Numbered from the stretch's first letter, positions 46,143-57,105 are shown. The stretch: 64,000 bases of DNA from Streptomyces sp. CB09001 (GCF_003369795.1 NZ_CP026730.1:4765001-4829000), one strand, 5' to 3'. Numbers and translations: made by a program. The notes: generated from the sequence alone by a model not told the origin.

Positions 46143-46551
46143 AGTTCCCGGGGTTCGGTACCGGGGTGAATCCGGCCTTCGCGTAGACCGCGTGCGCGTC
46201 GAGGGTCGACAGCAGCACGCGCTTGAGCCGATAGGGAGCAAGGTGGTCGCGAACCGCTGCGGCAAGCCACGTCCCGAGCCCCTTGCCGCGGTGGGCGGGG
46301 GCAACGTAAACGTCGCAAAGCCAAGCGAAGGTGGCACGGTCGGTGACCACGCGAGCGTAGGCAGCCTGGTCGCCGCCGGCGTCGTAGACGGCGAAGTTCA
46401 GCGAGCCGCGCACCGACTCTTCGACAGTCTCCCGGGTGCGCCCCCGGGCCCAGAACGCGTCCGTTGAGAGCCAACGGTGCACTAGTTCCACGTCGAGGCG
46501 ATCCGGGTCTGTAGAGAGCTCGTACCCGTTGATTCCACCGCTGGTGATCAT
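46117..46551 (-). CDS. GNAT acetyltransferase, passenger of the IS
   Basis: 144-residue GNAT protein from ATG 46551. Motif A is complete: CDVYVAPAHRGKGLGTWLAAAVRDHL (acetyl-CoA loop RGKGLG). It is preceded by the ATFAWL strand and followed by AVYAKAGFTPVPNPGNFM, the motif B region. The acceptor substrate is not predictable; small-molecule or antibiotic acetylation is possible. The gene overlaps the transposase end tail-to-tail by 26 bases and lies wholly between the IS inverted repeats. The frame continues upstream to 46599, but that would run into the terminal repeat. Confidence 0.85.
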   Translation of the reverse strand: MITSGGINGYELSTDPDRLDVELVHRWLSTDAFWARGRTRETVEESVRGSLNFAVYDAGGDQAAYARVVTDRATFAWLCDVYVAPAHRGKGLGTWLAAAVRDHLAPYRLKRVLLSTLDAHAVYAKAGFTPVPNPGNFMILSAEG

Positions 46552-46600
46552 GAAGCGGCAGCGTATCCATGATGCTTGGTTTTTCCAAGTGGTTGTCACG

Positions 46601-46617
46601 CCAAATGAGATGACTTC
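46601..46617 (-). repeat. Right terminal inverted repeat of the IS
   Basis: 17 bp, reading inward from 46617. It lies beyond the acetyltransferase gene, which is the evidence that the gene is inside the element. Confidence 0.8.
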
Positions 46618-46620
46618 TTA
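46618..46620. repeat. Target-site duplication TTA, right copy
   Basis: TTA directly outside the right inverted repeat, matching the left copy at 45270-45272. Confidence 0.75.
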
Positions 46621-46771
46621 GGCGCGTAGAGCTCGGATAAACGGGTCACGCGCTGACGGGGCGCAGGCTCGCGAGCGTGAGGGTGCACGGCGATCTCATC
46701 ACCGGCCGATGGCTGGAACGTGGCGCGTGCTCCTCTTTGCGGTGAACCAGCGGATTCATGAGGAGGAACCC

Positions 46772-46894
46772 ATGCGAGGTGCCACAAGCGCCATATGGGT
46801 CGCGTCGTCCCCGATGGCAGGTGTAGGCCTCGCGGGTGCGTTCAGTGCCGTCACGGTTGATGCGGCAGCGGCCCGGCGTCGCGAACTTCCTTGA
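46772..46894 (+). pseudogene. 5' remnant of a peptide-binding-lipoprotein gene
   Basis: ATG 46772 follows a perfect AGGAGG (46761-46766). The first residues MRGATSAIWVA match the start of the binding protein at 53566 (MRGATHAKWAA). The signal-peptide part is degenerate: the lipobox cysteine is missing and the frame stops after 40 codons. The rest of the gene is gone. The alternative is a genuine 40-residue peptide. It lies between the IS and bldKA and suggests that a substrate-binding gene once preceded bldKA. Confidence 0.5.
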
Positions 46895-47062
46895 CGTCGT
46901 GTGCCGTCGGCCGGCAGCCGCCGGCCGTGAGCCAGGGTTCTCCCGGGGCCGTGCCGCCCCTCCGTCTTTGTTCCCCTCGCGCGCTGCGAAAGACGTACGC
47001 CGTGCGAAGGCCGTCGGCCGCGTGCACTCCCGACGACCTCCTACCTGTGAAATGGACGAATC

Positions 47063-48094
47063 ATGACGAGTCCAATCGAGATTGAGGGTGCTGAAGCCTC
47101 TTCCGTCTTGGACAAAGAGAGCGCGCCGCAGGGTGACGCCCCGAAGCCCAAGGAGCCGGAAGGGCGTAAGCCCGGCCAGTTGATGTGGGCGCGCTTCAAG
47201 CGCGACCGGGCCGGTGTGATCTCTGCCTGCGTCGTCCTGTTCTTCTTCGTGATCGCGGCCGCGGCGCCGCTGATCTCGAAGGTCTACGGCAAGGACCCGT
47301 ACACGCTGTACGGGCAGGACAACCCCGAACTCCTGGACATGTTCACGATGCCCGCCGCACCGTTCGGCGGCATCGACGGCGACTTCTGGTTCGGCATCGA
47401 ACCGGGCCTGGGCCGCGACGTGTTCACCCAGCTGCTGTACGGCATGCGCAACTCGATGGCCACCGCGCTGGCGGCGACCATCATCATGACGGTGCTGGGT
47501 GTCCTGATCGGCCTCGCCGGCGGCTACTTCGGCGGCAAGATCGACTACTGGCTCGGCCGGGTCACCGACTTCTTCATGGCCCTGCCCAGCCAGCTGTTCT
47601 TCGTCGCCGCGATGCCCGTCATCACCACGGTGTTCGTCGCTCCGGACAAGGAGACGCCGACCTATGTGCGAGCCTCGGCGATCATCATCGTGCTGGCCTT
47701 CCTGGGCTGGATGAGCATGTCCCGCATCGTCCGGGGCGCCACGATGTCCCTGCGCGACCGGGAGTTCATCGAGGCGGCGCGCATCTCCGGGGCCTCGCCC
47801 TGGCGCATCATCCGCAAGGAACTGCTGCCCAACATCGTCACCCCGACGCTGGTACAGGCGACGCTCACGCTGCCGAGCACCATCCTCAACATCGCGTTCC
47901 TGTCCTTCGTGGGCGTGGGGTACGTCGAGCCCACCCCGGACTGGGGACGGATGTTCTCCATCGGCGCCAACATCGTCGAGCAGGATCCGTACTACATGCT
48001 CTTCCCCGGTGTGGCCATGGTGATCTTCATTGTGGCCTTCAACCTCCTCGGTGACTCGGTGCGGGACGCCTTCGATCCCAAGGGAAACCGCTGA
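47063..48094 (+). CDS. bldKA: Oligopeptide ABC transporter permease (BldKA/OppC type)
   Basis: 343 residues. A long charged N-terminal tail (1-45) precedes six membrane segments. The OppC-type periplasmic insert (KDPYTLYGQDNPELLDMFTMP) and the EAA loop EAARISGASPWRIIRKELLPN, which docks the ATPase, are present. In S. coelicolor the bldK system imports an extracellular peptide signal needed for aerial growth. The ribosome site is weak. The first gene of the operon is preceded by an SBP remnant and an IS rather than a typical promoter region. Symbol by gene order. Confidence 0.85.
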   Translation: MTSPIEIEGAEASSVLDKESAPQGDAPKPKEPEGRKPGQLMWARFKRDRAGVISACVVLFFFVIAAAAPLISKVYGKDPYTLYGQDNPELLDMFTMPAAPFGGIDGDFWFGIEPGLGRDVFTQLLYGMRNSMATALAATIIMTVLGVLIGLAGGYFGGKIDYWLGRVTDFFMALPSQLFFVAAMPVITTVFVAPDKETPTYVRASAIIIVLAFLGWMSMSRIVRGATMSLRDREFIEAARISGASPWRIIRKELLPNIVTPTLVQATLTLPSTILNIAFLSFVGVGYVEPTPDWGRMFSIGANIVEQDPYYMLFPGVAMVIFIVAFNLLGDSVRDAFDPKGNR

Positions 48095-48204
48095 GGCCAA
48101 GGGGGACCCCCCACATCCTCGCCCGGCCGGTTCGGCGCCGCTCAGCCCGGCTCCGGCCACGTACCAGCAGTGCTCACTACTCACAGGCAGGTGGATTCGT
48201 CCTC

Positions 48205-50007
48205 ATGAGCATTCTCCGTAACCGCACCGCCACGGCCGCCATAGTCGCGGTCGCAGCCGGCGCCCTGACCCTCACCGCCTGCGGTGGTGGCGACAGCGAC
48301 AGCTCCGCCAAGGACAACAGCAAGAAGAAGGAAGACGCCAAGTCGCAGTCGAAGCCGGTCCAGATCGGCGACGCGCAGGCGTCCACCGGCCCGGCCCCCG
48401 AGGTCCCCGGCGCCAAGCCCGGCGGTACCGCGACCGTCTACCAGGAGGCGGACTTCTCGCACCTGGACCCGGGCCAGATCTACGTCTCGGACGGCAAGCT
48501 GCTCGGCCGCCTCATCTTCCGCGGTCTGACGCAGTACGACGAGGACGAGAACGGCAACCTGACCGTCGTGGGCGACCTCGCCACCGACGCGGGCAAGACG
48601 TCCGACGGCGGTAAGACCTGGACGTACACCCTGAAGGACAGCCTGAAGGACGCGAACGGGAACCCGATCAACTCGGCGGACATCCGCAACACGGTCGAGC
48701 GCCTGTACTCGAACTACATCACCGACGGTCCCACGTACCTGCAGCAGTGGCTGTCGGGCGACGGCACCACCTACCGCGACGCCTACGCCGGTCCGGACAA
48801 GGGCAAGCACCTGCCCGACAACGTCCTGGAGACGCCGGACGACAAGACGATCGTCTTCCACTTCAAGACCGCGCGGCCCGACCTCCCGCAGATGCTGACC
48901 ATGCCCGGTTACAGCGTCGTTCCGGAGGAGACGGACACCAAGGAGAAGTACGACTCCGCGCCCGTCGCCGTCGGTCCGTACAAGATCGCCGACTTCAAGC
49001 CGGGCAAGTCCATGAAGCTGGTCAAGAACACCCAGTGGGACCCCAAGTCCGACTCGGTGCGCCACCAGTACGTCGACGGTTTCAACATCGAGATGAACCA
49101 CGACGACGAGGACCAGACCAAGACCCTCCTCGCCGACCAGGGTGGCGCCAAGAACGCCATGATGTTCACCGGCCAGGTCGCCACGACGCAGCTCCAGAAG
49201 GTCGTCGGTGACAAGGACGCGATGAAGAACCGCACGATCCAGGGCTACGCCCCCTACGTGTGGCAGCTCAACTTCAACCTGGACCGCGTCAAGGACAAGA
49301 AGCTCCGTGACGCGATCACCCTGGCCCTGCCCTCGGCCGCGGTCTTCAAGGCCGACGGCGGTGCCTACGGCGGTGAGGTCGCCAACTCGCTGATGTCGCC
49401 CACCACCCCGGGCTACGACGAGTCGTTCGACCCGTTCAACCGCGCCAAGAAGCCGAACGGCGACATCGAGGCCGCCAAGAAGCTGATCAAGGAGGGCGGC
49501 TTCGAGGGCAAGAGCCTCGTCTACGCCTACGGCAACACGCCGACCCGTCAGCAGCAGGCCGTCCTGATCGCCGACGCCCTGGAGAAGATCGGTCTGGACA
49601 TCCAGAAGAAGGAGATCGACTCCGCCACCTGGTACGAGCAGGTCGGCAAGGTCAAGAACGGCTACGACCTGTACATGACCGGCTGGGGCCAGGACTGGCC
49701 GTCCGCCTCCACGGTCATCCCGCCGGTGTACGACGGCAAGCAGATCCAGGACGGCGCGTCGAACTACTCGCACATCAACGACGACCACGTCAACTCGGAG
49801 ATCCAGCGCATCCAGCAGATCACCGACACGGCCGAGGCCACCAAGGCGTGGGCCGAGCTGAACGAGTACATCTCCAAGGAGGTCAACCCGGCCGCCCCGA
49901 TCTACTACACCAAGGTCTTCCAGATCTTCGGTTCGAACATCGGCGGCATCCGCTACAGCTCGGACTCGAGCTACGTGGACGTGACCCGGATCTTCCTCAA
50001 GAAGTAG
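48205..50007 (+). CDS. bldKB: Oligopeptide-binding lipoprotein (BldKB)
   Basis: 600 residues. A signal peptide with lipobox LTAC (24-27) precedes a low-complexity linker of S/D/K. The SBP_bac_5 fold follows, starting GGTATVYQEADFSHLDPGQIYVSDGKLLGRLIFRGL. It captures extracellular peptide and hands it to the BldKA/BldKC channel. The gap of 110 bases to bldKA holds no gene. The lysine-rich composition and highly biased codons suggest strong expression. Confidence 0.87.
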   Translation: MSILRNRTATAAIVAVAAGALTLTACGGGDSDSSAKDNSKKKEDAKSQSKPVQIGDAQASTGPAPEVPGAKPGGTATVYQEADFSHLDPGQIYVSDGKLLGRLIFRGLTQYDEDENGNLTVVGDLATDAGKTSDGGKTWTYTLKDSLKDANGNPINSADIRNTVERLYSNYITDGPTYLQQWLSGDGTTYRDAYAGPDKGKHLPDNVLETPDDKTIVFHFKTARPDLPQMLTMPGYSVVPEETDTKEKYDSAPVAVGPYKIADFKPGKSMKLVKNTQWDPKSDSVRHQYVDGFNIEMNHDDEDQTKTLLADQGGAKNAMMFTGQVATTQLQKVVGDKDAMKNRTIQGYAPYVWQLNFNLDRVKDKKLRDAITLALPSAAVFKADGGAYGGEVANSLMSPTTPGYDESFDPFNRAKKPNGDIEAAKKLIKEGGFEGKSLVYAYGNTPTRQQQAVLIADALEKIGLDIQKKEIDSATWYEQVGKVKNGYDLYMTGWGQDWPSASTVIPPVYDGKQIQDGASNYSHINDDHVNSEIQRIQQITDTAEATKAWAELNEYISKEVNPAAPIYYTKVFQIFGSNIGGIRYSSDSSYVDVTRIFLKK

Positions 50008-50120
50008 TCCGCACGGTAGGGAATCCGGTGGTGGGCGCGCGGCGGAGCGCCCCCACCGGGCCCGGATCCGGTCCACACCTCCCCATCCGACTGCCGCAGT
50101 CCTGAGAGCAGCTGTCTGCC

Positions 50121-51098
50121 ATGCTTCAATTCCTCATTCGCCGGTCCTTCGGCGCGGTGCTGATCCTGGTGTTGATCAGTGCCTTCACCTTCTTCATGTT
50201 CTTCGCGATCCCGCAGGACCCGGCGTTGCTGGCCTGTGGCAAGAACTGCACTCCGGACGCGCTGGAGATCATCCACAAGAACCTGGGCCTCGACCAGCCG
50301 GTCACCGTCCAGTACTGGCACTTCCTGGCCGGCATCTTCACGGGGCGCGACTTCGCGGTCGGCCACTGCGACGCCCCCTGCTTCGGCGTCTCCTTCGCGA
50401 ACAACCAGAACGTCTGGGACACGATCCTGGACCGCTTCCCGCTGACCGTCTCGCTGACCGTCGGCAGCCTCGTCGTCTTCCTCGTCGTCGGTCTCGGCGC
50501 CGGCCTGCTGGCCGCCAAGTACCGCGGCTCCTGGATCGACAAGGTCTTCACCTCGGGTTCGCTGGTCATCAGCTCCCTGCAGATCTACTTCCTCGGCCCG
50601 CTGGTGCTGCTCCTGCTCGTGTACAACACGGGCTGGCTCGAGAAGCCGAAGTACGTGCCGTTCTCCGAGGACCTGGGCGGCTGGTTCATGGGTCTGCTGA
50701 TCCCATGGCTGGTCATGGCGACCATTTTCACCGCTCAGTACACCCGTATGGGCCGCTCGTCGATGATCGAGCAACTCCAGGAAGAGCATGTGAAGGCGGC
50801 CCGTGCCAAGGGCATGTCGGGCAACTACACCTTCTTCCGCTACGCCTGGCGCGGCTCTCTCGTCCCCATCGTCACCATCCTCGGTATCGACCTTTCCTCG
50901 CTCATGGGCGGCGGCATGGTGACCGAGCTGACGTTCGGCCTGGCCGGTGTCGGCCGGCTCGCGCTGGACTCCGTCACCAACAAGGACCTGCCGATGCTGA
51001 TGGGCGTCATGCTGGTCAGCGCCGCGCTCATCATCTTCTTCAACCTGATCGTGGACGCCATGTACGCAGTCATCGACCCGCGCGTGCGCCTGTCCTAG
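50121..51098 (+). CDS. bldKC: Oligopeptide ABC transporter permease (BldKC/OppB type)
   Basis: 325 residues with six membrane segments. It has an OppB-type start MLQFLIRRSFGAVLILVLISAFTFFMF and a periplasmic loop with paired cysteines (CGKNC, HCDAPC). The EAA loop is HVKAARAKGMSGNYTFFRYAWRGSLVP. It pairs with BldKA to form the channel. It is 113 bases after bldKB and 10 bases before bldKD. Confidence 0.87.
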   Translation: MLQFLIRRSFGAVLILVLISAFTFFMFFAIPQDPALLACGKNCTPDALEIIHKNLGLDQPVTVQYWHFLAGIFTGRDFAVGHCDAPCFGVSFANNQNVWDTILDRFPLTVSLTVGSLVVFLVVGLGAGLLAAKYRGSWIDKVFTSGSLVISSLQIYFLGPLVLLLLVYNTGWLEKPKYVPFSEDLGGWFMGLLIPWLVMATIFTAQYTRMGRSSMIEQLQEEHVKAARAKGMSGNYTFFRYAWRGSLVPIVTILGIDLSSLMGGGMVTELTFGLAGVGRLALDSVTNKDLPMLMGVMLVSAALIIFFNLIVDAMYAVIDPRVRLS

Positions 51099-51108
51099 GA
51101 GAACCACC

Positions 51109-52170
51109 GTGACCACTCAGACCAAGCCCGAAGCGGCCCCGGCCGCCGCCGCGGGGGACGCGTTTCTCTCGGTGCGCGACCTCAAGGTCCACTTCTCCAC
51201 CGAGGGCGGCGTCGTCAAGGCGGTGGACGGTCTCTCCTTCGACCTGGAGCGGGGCAAGACCCTCGGCATCGTCGGCGAGTCCGGCTCCGGCAAGTCGGTG
51301 ACCAACCTGGCCGTCCTCGGCCTGCACGACCGCCGCAAGACCGCGGTCGACGGCTCGATCACCCTGGACGGCCAGGAACTGACCGACGCCAGTGAGAAGC
51401 AGCTGGAGAAGCTGCGCGGCAAGAAGATGGCGATGATCTTCCAGGACGCGCTGACCGCGCTGTCGCCGTACTACACGGTCGGCCGGCAGATCGCGGAGCC
51501 GTTCATGAAGCACAACGGCGCGTCCAAGAAGGACGCCCGGGTGCGCGCCATCGACCTGCTGCAGAAAGTCGGCATCCCGCACCCGCAGAAGCGGGTCGAC
51601 GACTACCCGCACCAGTTCTCCGGCGGTATGCGCCAGCGCGCCATGATCGCCATGGCCCTGTCCTGCAACCCGGACCTGCTCATCGCGGACGAGCCCACCA
51701 CGGCGCTCGACGTGACCGTCCAGGCGCAGATCCTCGACCTGCTCAAGGACCTCCAGCAGGAGTTCGGCTCCGCGATCATCATGATCACCCACGACCTGGG
51801 CGTGGTCGGCAACATGGCCGACGACATCATGGTCATGTACGCGGGCCGGGCCGTCGAGCGCGGCACGGTGCGCGAGGTGCTCAAGTCCCCGCAGCACCCG
51901 TACACCTGGGGTCTGCTGGGCTCGATGCCGAACCTGACCTCCGACGTCGACGAGCCGCTGATGCCGATCCCGGGGTCGCCGCCCTCGCTGATGAACCCGC
52001 CCTCCGGGTGCGCGTTCCACCCGCGGTGCGGCTTCACCGACCTGGTCTCCGGCGAGCGCTGCTCGGGGGAGCGTCCGACGCTCCCGAACGGCCGCGCCGC
52101 CGCCTGTCACCTGACGGGCGACCAGCGGCAGCAGGTGTTCATCGAGAAGATTCAGCCCCGGCTGGGCTGA
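51109..52170 (+). CDS. bldKD: Oligopeptide ABC transporter ATPase (BldKD/OppD type)
   Basis: 353 residues. Walker A GESGSGKS (56-63), signature FSGGMRQRAMIA and Walker B LLIADEPTTALD are present. The C-terminal oligopeptide-transporter extension carries the conserved cysteines (SGCAFHPRCGF...ERCSGERP...ACHL). It powers import together with BldKE. It starts 10 bases after bldKC with a GGAGAACC site. Confidence 0.9.
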   Translation: MTTQTKPEAAPAAAAGDAFLSVRDLKVHFSTEGGVVKAVDGLSFDLERGKTLGIVGESGSGKSVTNLAVLGLHDRRKTAVDGSITLDGQELTDASEKQLEKLRGKKMAMIFQDALTALSPYYTVGRQIAEPFMKHNGASKKDARVRAIDLLQKVGIPHPQKRVDDYPHQFSGGMRQRAMIAMALSCNPDLLIADEPTTALDVTVQAQILDLLKDLQQEFGSAIIMITHDLGVVGNMADDIMVMYAGRAVERGTVREVLKSPQHPYTWGLLGSMPNLTSDVDEPLMPIPGSPPSLMNPPSGCAFHPRCGFTDLVSGERCSGERPTLPNGRAAACHLTGDQRQQVFIEKIQPRLG

Positions 52171-52197
52171 GCGGAAACCGGCGACTGGGGCATCACC

Positions 52198-53343
<1,146 letters not shown>

Positions 53344-53366
53344 CCGGCACACGAAGGCAGCCGGGA

Positions 53367-53405
53367 AAGGGCGGCGGCGGGAGCAGGACTCCCGCCGCCG
53401 CCCTT
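53367..53405. terminator. Terminator after the bldK operon
   Basis: A perfect 17-bp stem, AAGGGCGGCGGCGGGAG (53367-53383) with its complement at 53389-53405, and a five-base loop. Confidence 0.9.
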
Positions 53406-53565
53406 CCCCATGCCGCCGCCCTTCCGCGTGCCGCGGGACCTCCTGCACCCGTCCGGAGGACACCGGCAACCCGTACGGACCGGACGGGTGTGCGCCCCCG
53501 AGTACGCCCCTCGAAGCTGGACCGGCACGGACCAGCGGACGAGTCAGGGCACGAGGAGGCACTCC

Positions 53566-55203
53566 ATGCGCGGAGCCACGCACGCCAAATGGGCCGCTTG
53601 CGCGGCGGCGGTAGTCCTCGCAGCGGCGGCCTGCGGCGGCGGGGGCGGGGACGGGGGCAGCGGCGGCGGCAGTGGCGGTGTGCTCAGCTCCTCCTGGGGC
53701 GACCCGCAGAACCCGCTGGAGCCGGCCAACACCAACGAGGTGCAGGGCGGCAAGGTCCTCGACATGATCTTCCGGGGGCTGAAGAAGTACGACCCCGAGA
53801 CGGGCGAGGCGCAGAACATGCTCGCCGAGAAGATCGAGACCTCCGACTCGCAGAACTTCACCGTCACCGTCAAGGACGGCTGGACCTTCAGCAACGGCGA
53901 GAAGGTCACCGCCCAGTCCTTCGTGGACGCCTGGAACTACGGCGCGAGCCTGAAGAACAACCAGCGCAACGCCTACTTCTTCGCCTACATCGACGGCTAC
54001 GACAAGGCGCACCCCGAGGACGGCGGCAAGCAGAGCGCGGACACCCTGTCCGGGCTGAAGGTGACCGGCCCCCTGACCTTCACCGTCAGGCTCAGCCAGA
54101 AGTTCTCCACGTTCCCCGACACCCTCGGCTACCCGGCCTTCGCGCCGCTGCCCAAGGCGTTCTTCGACGACCACGACGCCTGGCTGAAGAAGCCCGTCGG
54201 CAACGGCCCCTACCAGGTCGACAACTACACCCGCGGCTCCCAGATGTCCCTGCGCAAGTGGGACGACTACCCGGGCCCGGACAAGGCGCAGAACGGCGGC
54301 GTGGACCTCAAGGTCTACACCGACAACAACACCGCCTACACCGACCTGATCGCGGGCAACCTCGACCTCGTCGACGACGTGCCGGCCTCCCAGCTCAAGA
54401 ACGTCAAGAACGACCTCGGCGACCGGTACATCAACACCCCCGCCGGCATCATCCAGACCCTCGCCTTCCCGTTCTACGACAACGACTGGAACAAGCCCGG
54501 CTCGGAGAAGGTCCGCAAGGGCCTGTCCATGGCGATCGACCGCAAGCAGATCACCGACACCATCTTCCAGAACACCCGCACCCCGGCCACCGACTGGACC
54601 TCACCGGTCCTCGGCAAGGACGGCGGCTACAAGCCGGGCCTGTGCGGCGACGCCTGCGAGTACAACGCCGACGAGGCGAAGAAGCTGGTCAAGGAGGGCG
54701 GCGGGCTGCCCGGCGGCCAAGTCAAGATCACGTACAACGCCGACACCGGCTCCCACAAGCAGTGGGTCGACGCGGTCTGCAACTCCATCAACAACGCCCT
54801 GGACAACGACCGCGCCTGCGCCGGCAACCCGGTCGGCACCTTCGCCGACTTCCGCAACCAGATCACCGACCAGAAGATGAGCGGCCCCTTCCGCGCCGGC
54901 TGGCAGATGGACTACCCGCTCATCCAGAACTTCCTCCAGCCGCTCTACTACACCAACGCCTCCTCCAACGACGGCAAGTGGTCGAGCAAGAAGTTCGACG
55001 ACCTCGTCGACCAGGCCAACGCCGAGACCGACACCGCCAAGGCCGTCGGCCTCTTCCAGCAGGCCGAGGAGGTCCTCAGGGACGACATGGGGGCCATCCC
55101 GCTCTGGTACCAGAACGGCAGCGCCGGATACTCCGACCGGCTCTCCAACGTGAAGCTCAACCCGTTCAGCGTCCCGGTGTACAACGAGATCAAGGTCGGC
55201 TGA
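53566..55203 (+). CDS. Oligopeptide-binding lipoprotein of a second ABC operon
   Basis: 545 residues. A signal peptide MRGATHAKWAACAAAVVLAAAAC with a lipobox cysteine at 23 precedes a Gly-rich linker and the SBP_bac_5 domain. The start is fixed by AGGAGG at 53554-53559; the frame is open upstream to 53410 without a site. Ligand specificity is likely a peptide, from the family and the downstream genes. Confidence 0.9.
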   Translation: MRGATHAKWAACAAAVVLAAAACGGGGGDGGSGGGSGGVLSSSWGDPQNPLEPANTNEVQGGKVLDMIFRGLKKYDPETGEAQNMLAEKIETSDSQNFTVTVKDGWTFSNGEKVTAQSFVDAWNYGASLKNNQRNAYFFAYIDGYDKAHPEDGGKQSADTLSGLKVTGPLTFTVRLSQKFSTFPDTLGYPAFAPLPKAFFDDHDAWLKKPVGNGPYQVDNYTRGSQMSLRKWDDYPGPDKAQNGGVDLKVYTDNNTAYTDLIAGNLDLVDDVPASQLKNVKNDLGDRYINTPAGIIQTLAFPFYDNDWNKPGSEKVRKGLSMAIDRKQITDTIFQNTRTPATDWTSPVLGKDGGYKPGLCGDACEYNADEAKKLVKEGGGLPGGQVKITYNADTGSHKQWVDAVCNSINNALDNDRACAGNPVGTFADFRNQITDQKMSGPFRAGWQMDYPLIQNFLQPLYYTNASSNDGKWSSKKFDDLVDQANAETDTAKAVGLFQQAEEVLRDDMGAIPLWYQNGSAGYSDRLSNVKLNPFSVPVYNEIKVG

Positions 55204-55212
55204 GGGGGCGCC

Positions 55213-56136
55213 ATGGGACGCTATGTCGTCCGGCGGCTGCTCCAGATGATCCCGGTCTTCATCGGGGCCACGCTGCTGATCTTCCTGATGGTCAACGTGA
55301 TGGGCGACCCCATCGCGGGCCTGTGCGGGGACCGGGAGTGCGACCCCGCGACGGCCGCGCAGCTGCGGCACGAGTTCGGCCTCGACCAGCCCGTGTGGCG
55401 GCAGTACGTCACCTACATGGGCAACGTCTTCACCGGCGACTTCGGCACCGCCTTCAACGGCCAGCCGGTCACCGAACTGATGGGGACGGCGTTCCCGGTC
55501 ACCATCCGGCTCACCATCGTGGCGATCCTCTTCGAGATCATCGTGGGGATCATCCTCGGCGTCGTCACCGGGCTGCGCCGCGGCCGCCCCGTCGACACCG
55601 GGGTGCTGCTGCTGACCCTCGTCGTCATCTCCGTGCCCACCTTCGTCACCGGCCTGCTGCTCCAGCTGCTGCTCGGCGTGAAGTGGGGCTGGATCGACCC
55701 GGCGGTCTCCTCCGAGGCGGCCTTCGGCGAGCTGATCGTCCCCGGGCTGGTCCTCGCCTCGGTCTCGCTGGCCTACGTCACCCGGCTGACCCGCACCTCC
55801 ATCGCGGAGAACCGGCGCTCCGACTACGTCCGCACCGCCATCGCCAAGGGTCTGCCGCGCCACCGGGTCATCACCCGGCACCTGCTGCGCAACTCCCTCA
55901 TCCCCGTCGTCACCTTCATCGGCACCGACATCGGCGCGCTGATGGGCGGCGCCATCGTCACCGAGCGGATCTTCAACATCCACGGCGTCGGCTACCAGCT
56001 GTACCAGGGCATCCTGCGCCAGAACACCCAGACCGTGGTCGGCTTCGTCACCGTCCTGGTCCTCGTCTTCCTCGTCGCCAACCTCGTCGTCGACCTCCTG
56101 TACGCCGTACTCGACCCGAGGATCCGCTATGCCTGA
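55213..56136 (+). CDS. Oligopeptide ABC transporter permease (OppB type)
   Basis: 307 residues with six membrane segments, starting MGRYVVRRLLQMIPVFIGAT. The EAA loop reads YVRTAIAKGLPRHRVITRHLLRNSLIP. It begins nine bases after the binding-protein stop and overlaps the next permease by eight bases. Confidence 0.9.
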   Translation: MGRYVVRRLLQMIPVFIGATLLIFLMVNVMGDPIAGLCGDRECDPATAAQLRHEFGLDQPVWRQYVTYMGNVFTGDFGTAFNGQPVTELMGTAFPVTIRLTIVAILFEIIVGIILGVVTGLRRGRPVDTGVLLLTLVVISVPTFVTGLLLQLLLGVKWGWIDPAVSSEAAFGELIVPGLVLASVSLAYVTRLTRTSIAENRRSDYVRTAIAKGLPRHRVITRHLLRNSLIPVVTFIGTDIGALMGGAIVTERIFNIHGVGYQLYQGILRQNTQTVVGFVTVLVLVFLVANLVVDLLYAVLDPRIRYA

Positions 56137-57105
56137 ACAGGAGCCCTACGAGCCCGAACGCGCCATCGCCGGCACCGGCATGGGCGGCACGATGGACCTC
56201 GGCGCGAGCGAGGCGGTCACGCTGGAGCAGCCGCCGGGCCCGGACGGGGCCGACCCGCGGGAAAAGCCGCGCAGCCTGTGGTCCGACGCCTGGCACGACC
56301 TGCGCCGCAACCCCGTCTTCATCATCTCGGCGCTGGTGATCCTCTTCCTGATCGTCATCTCCATCTGGCCGTCGCTGATCGCCTCCGGCAGCCCCCTCAA
56401 GTGCGACCTGGCCAAGGCCCAGGAGGGCTCCCAGCCAGGCCACCCCTTCGGTTTCAACGGCCAGGGCTGCGACGTCTACACCCGCACCGTCTACGGCGCC
56501 CGCACCTCGGTGGCGGTCGGCATCCTCGCCACCCTCGGTGTCGCCCTCCTCGGCAGCGTCCTCGGCGGTCTCGCCGGGTTCTTCGGCGGCGGCGGGGACG
56601 CGGTCCTGTCCCGGATCACCGACATCTTCTTCGCGATCCCGGTCGTCCTGGGCGGCCTCGTCCTGCTCTCCGTCATCACCAGCAACACCATCTGGCCGGT
56701 CATCGGCTTCATCGTGCTGCTCGGCTGGCCGCAGATCTCCCGCATCGCCCGCGGCTCCGTCATCACCGCCAAGCAGAACGACTACGTGCAGGCGGCGCGG
56801 GCGCTGGGCGCGTCCAACTCCCGCCTCCTGCTCCGCCACATCGCGCCCAACGCGATCGCGCCCGTCATCGTCGTGGCGACCATCGCGCTCGGCACCTACA
56901 TCTCCCTGGAGGCGACCCTGTCCTTCCTCGGCGTCGGTCTCAAGCCGCCCAGCGTCTCCTGGGGCATCGACATCTCCTCCGCCGCCCCGTACGTGCGCAA
57001 CGCCCCGCACGCGCTGCTCTGGCCCTCCGGAGCCCTCGCCATCACCGTCCTCGCGTTCATCATGCTCGGCGACGCGGTGCGCGACGCCCTCGACCCGAAG
57101 CTGAG

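Larger units (their letters stand above)
45273..46617. mobile_element. IS5-family insertion sequence carrying an acetyltransferase gene
   Basis: A 1345-bp element bounded by 17-bp inverted repeats: 45273-45289 (GAGGCCATCTCATTTGG) and 46601-46617, whose inward reading is GAAGTCATCTCATTTGG, 15 of 17 identical. Both ends are flanked by TTA, the TNA-type duplication made by some IS5 subgroups. Inside are a two-frame DDE transposase (45307-46142) and, on the other strand, a GNAT gene (46117-46551). Plain elements of this type are about 850-900 bp, so the extra 450 bp is passenger DNA. The element lies between typA and bldKA. Confidence 0.85.
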
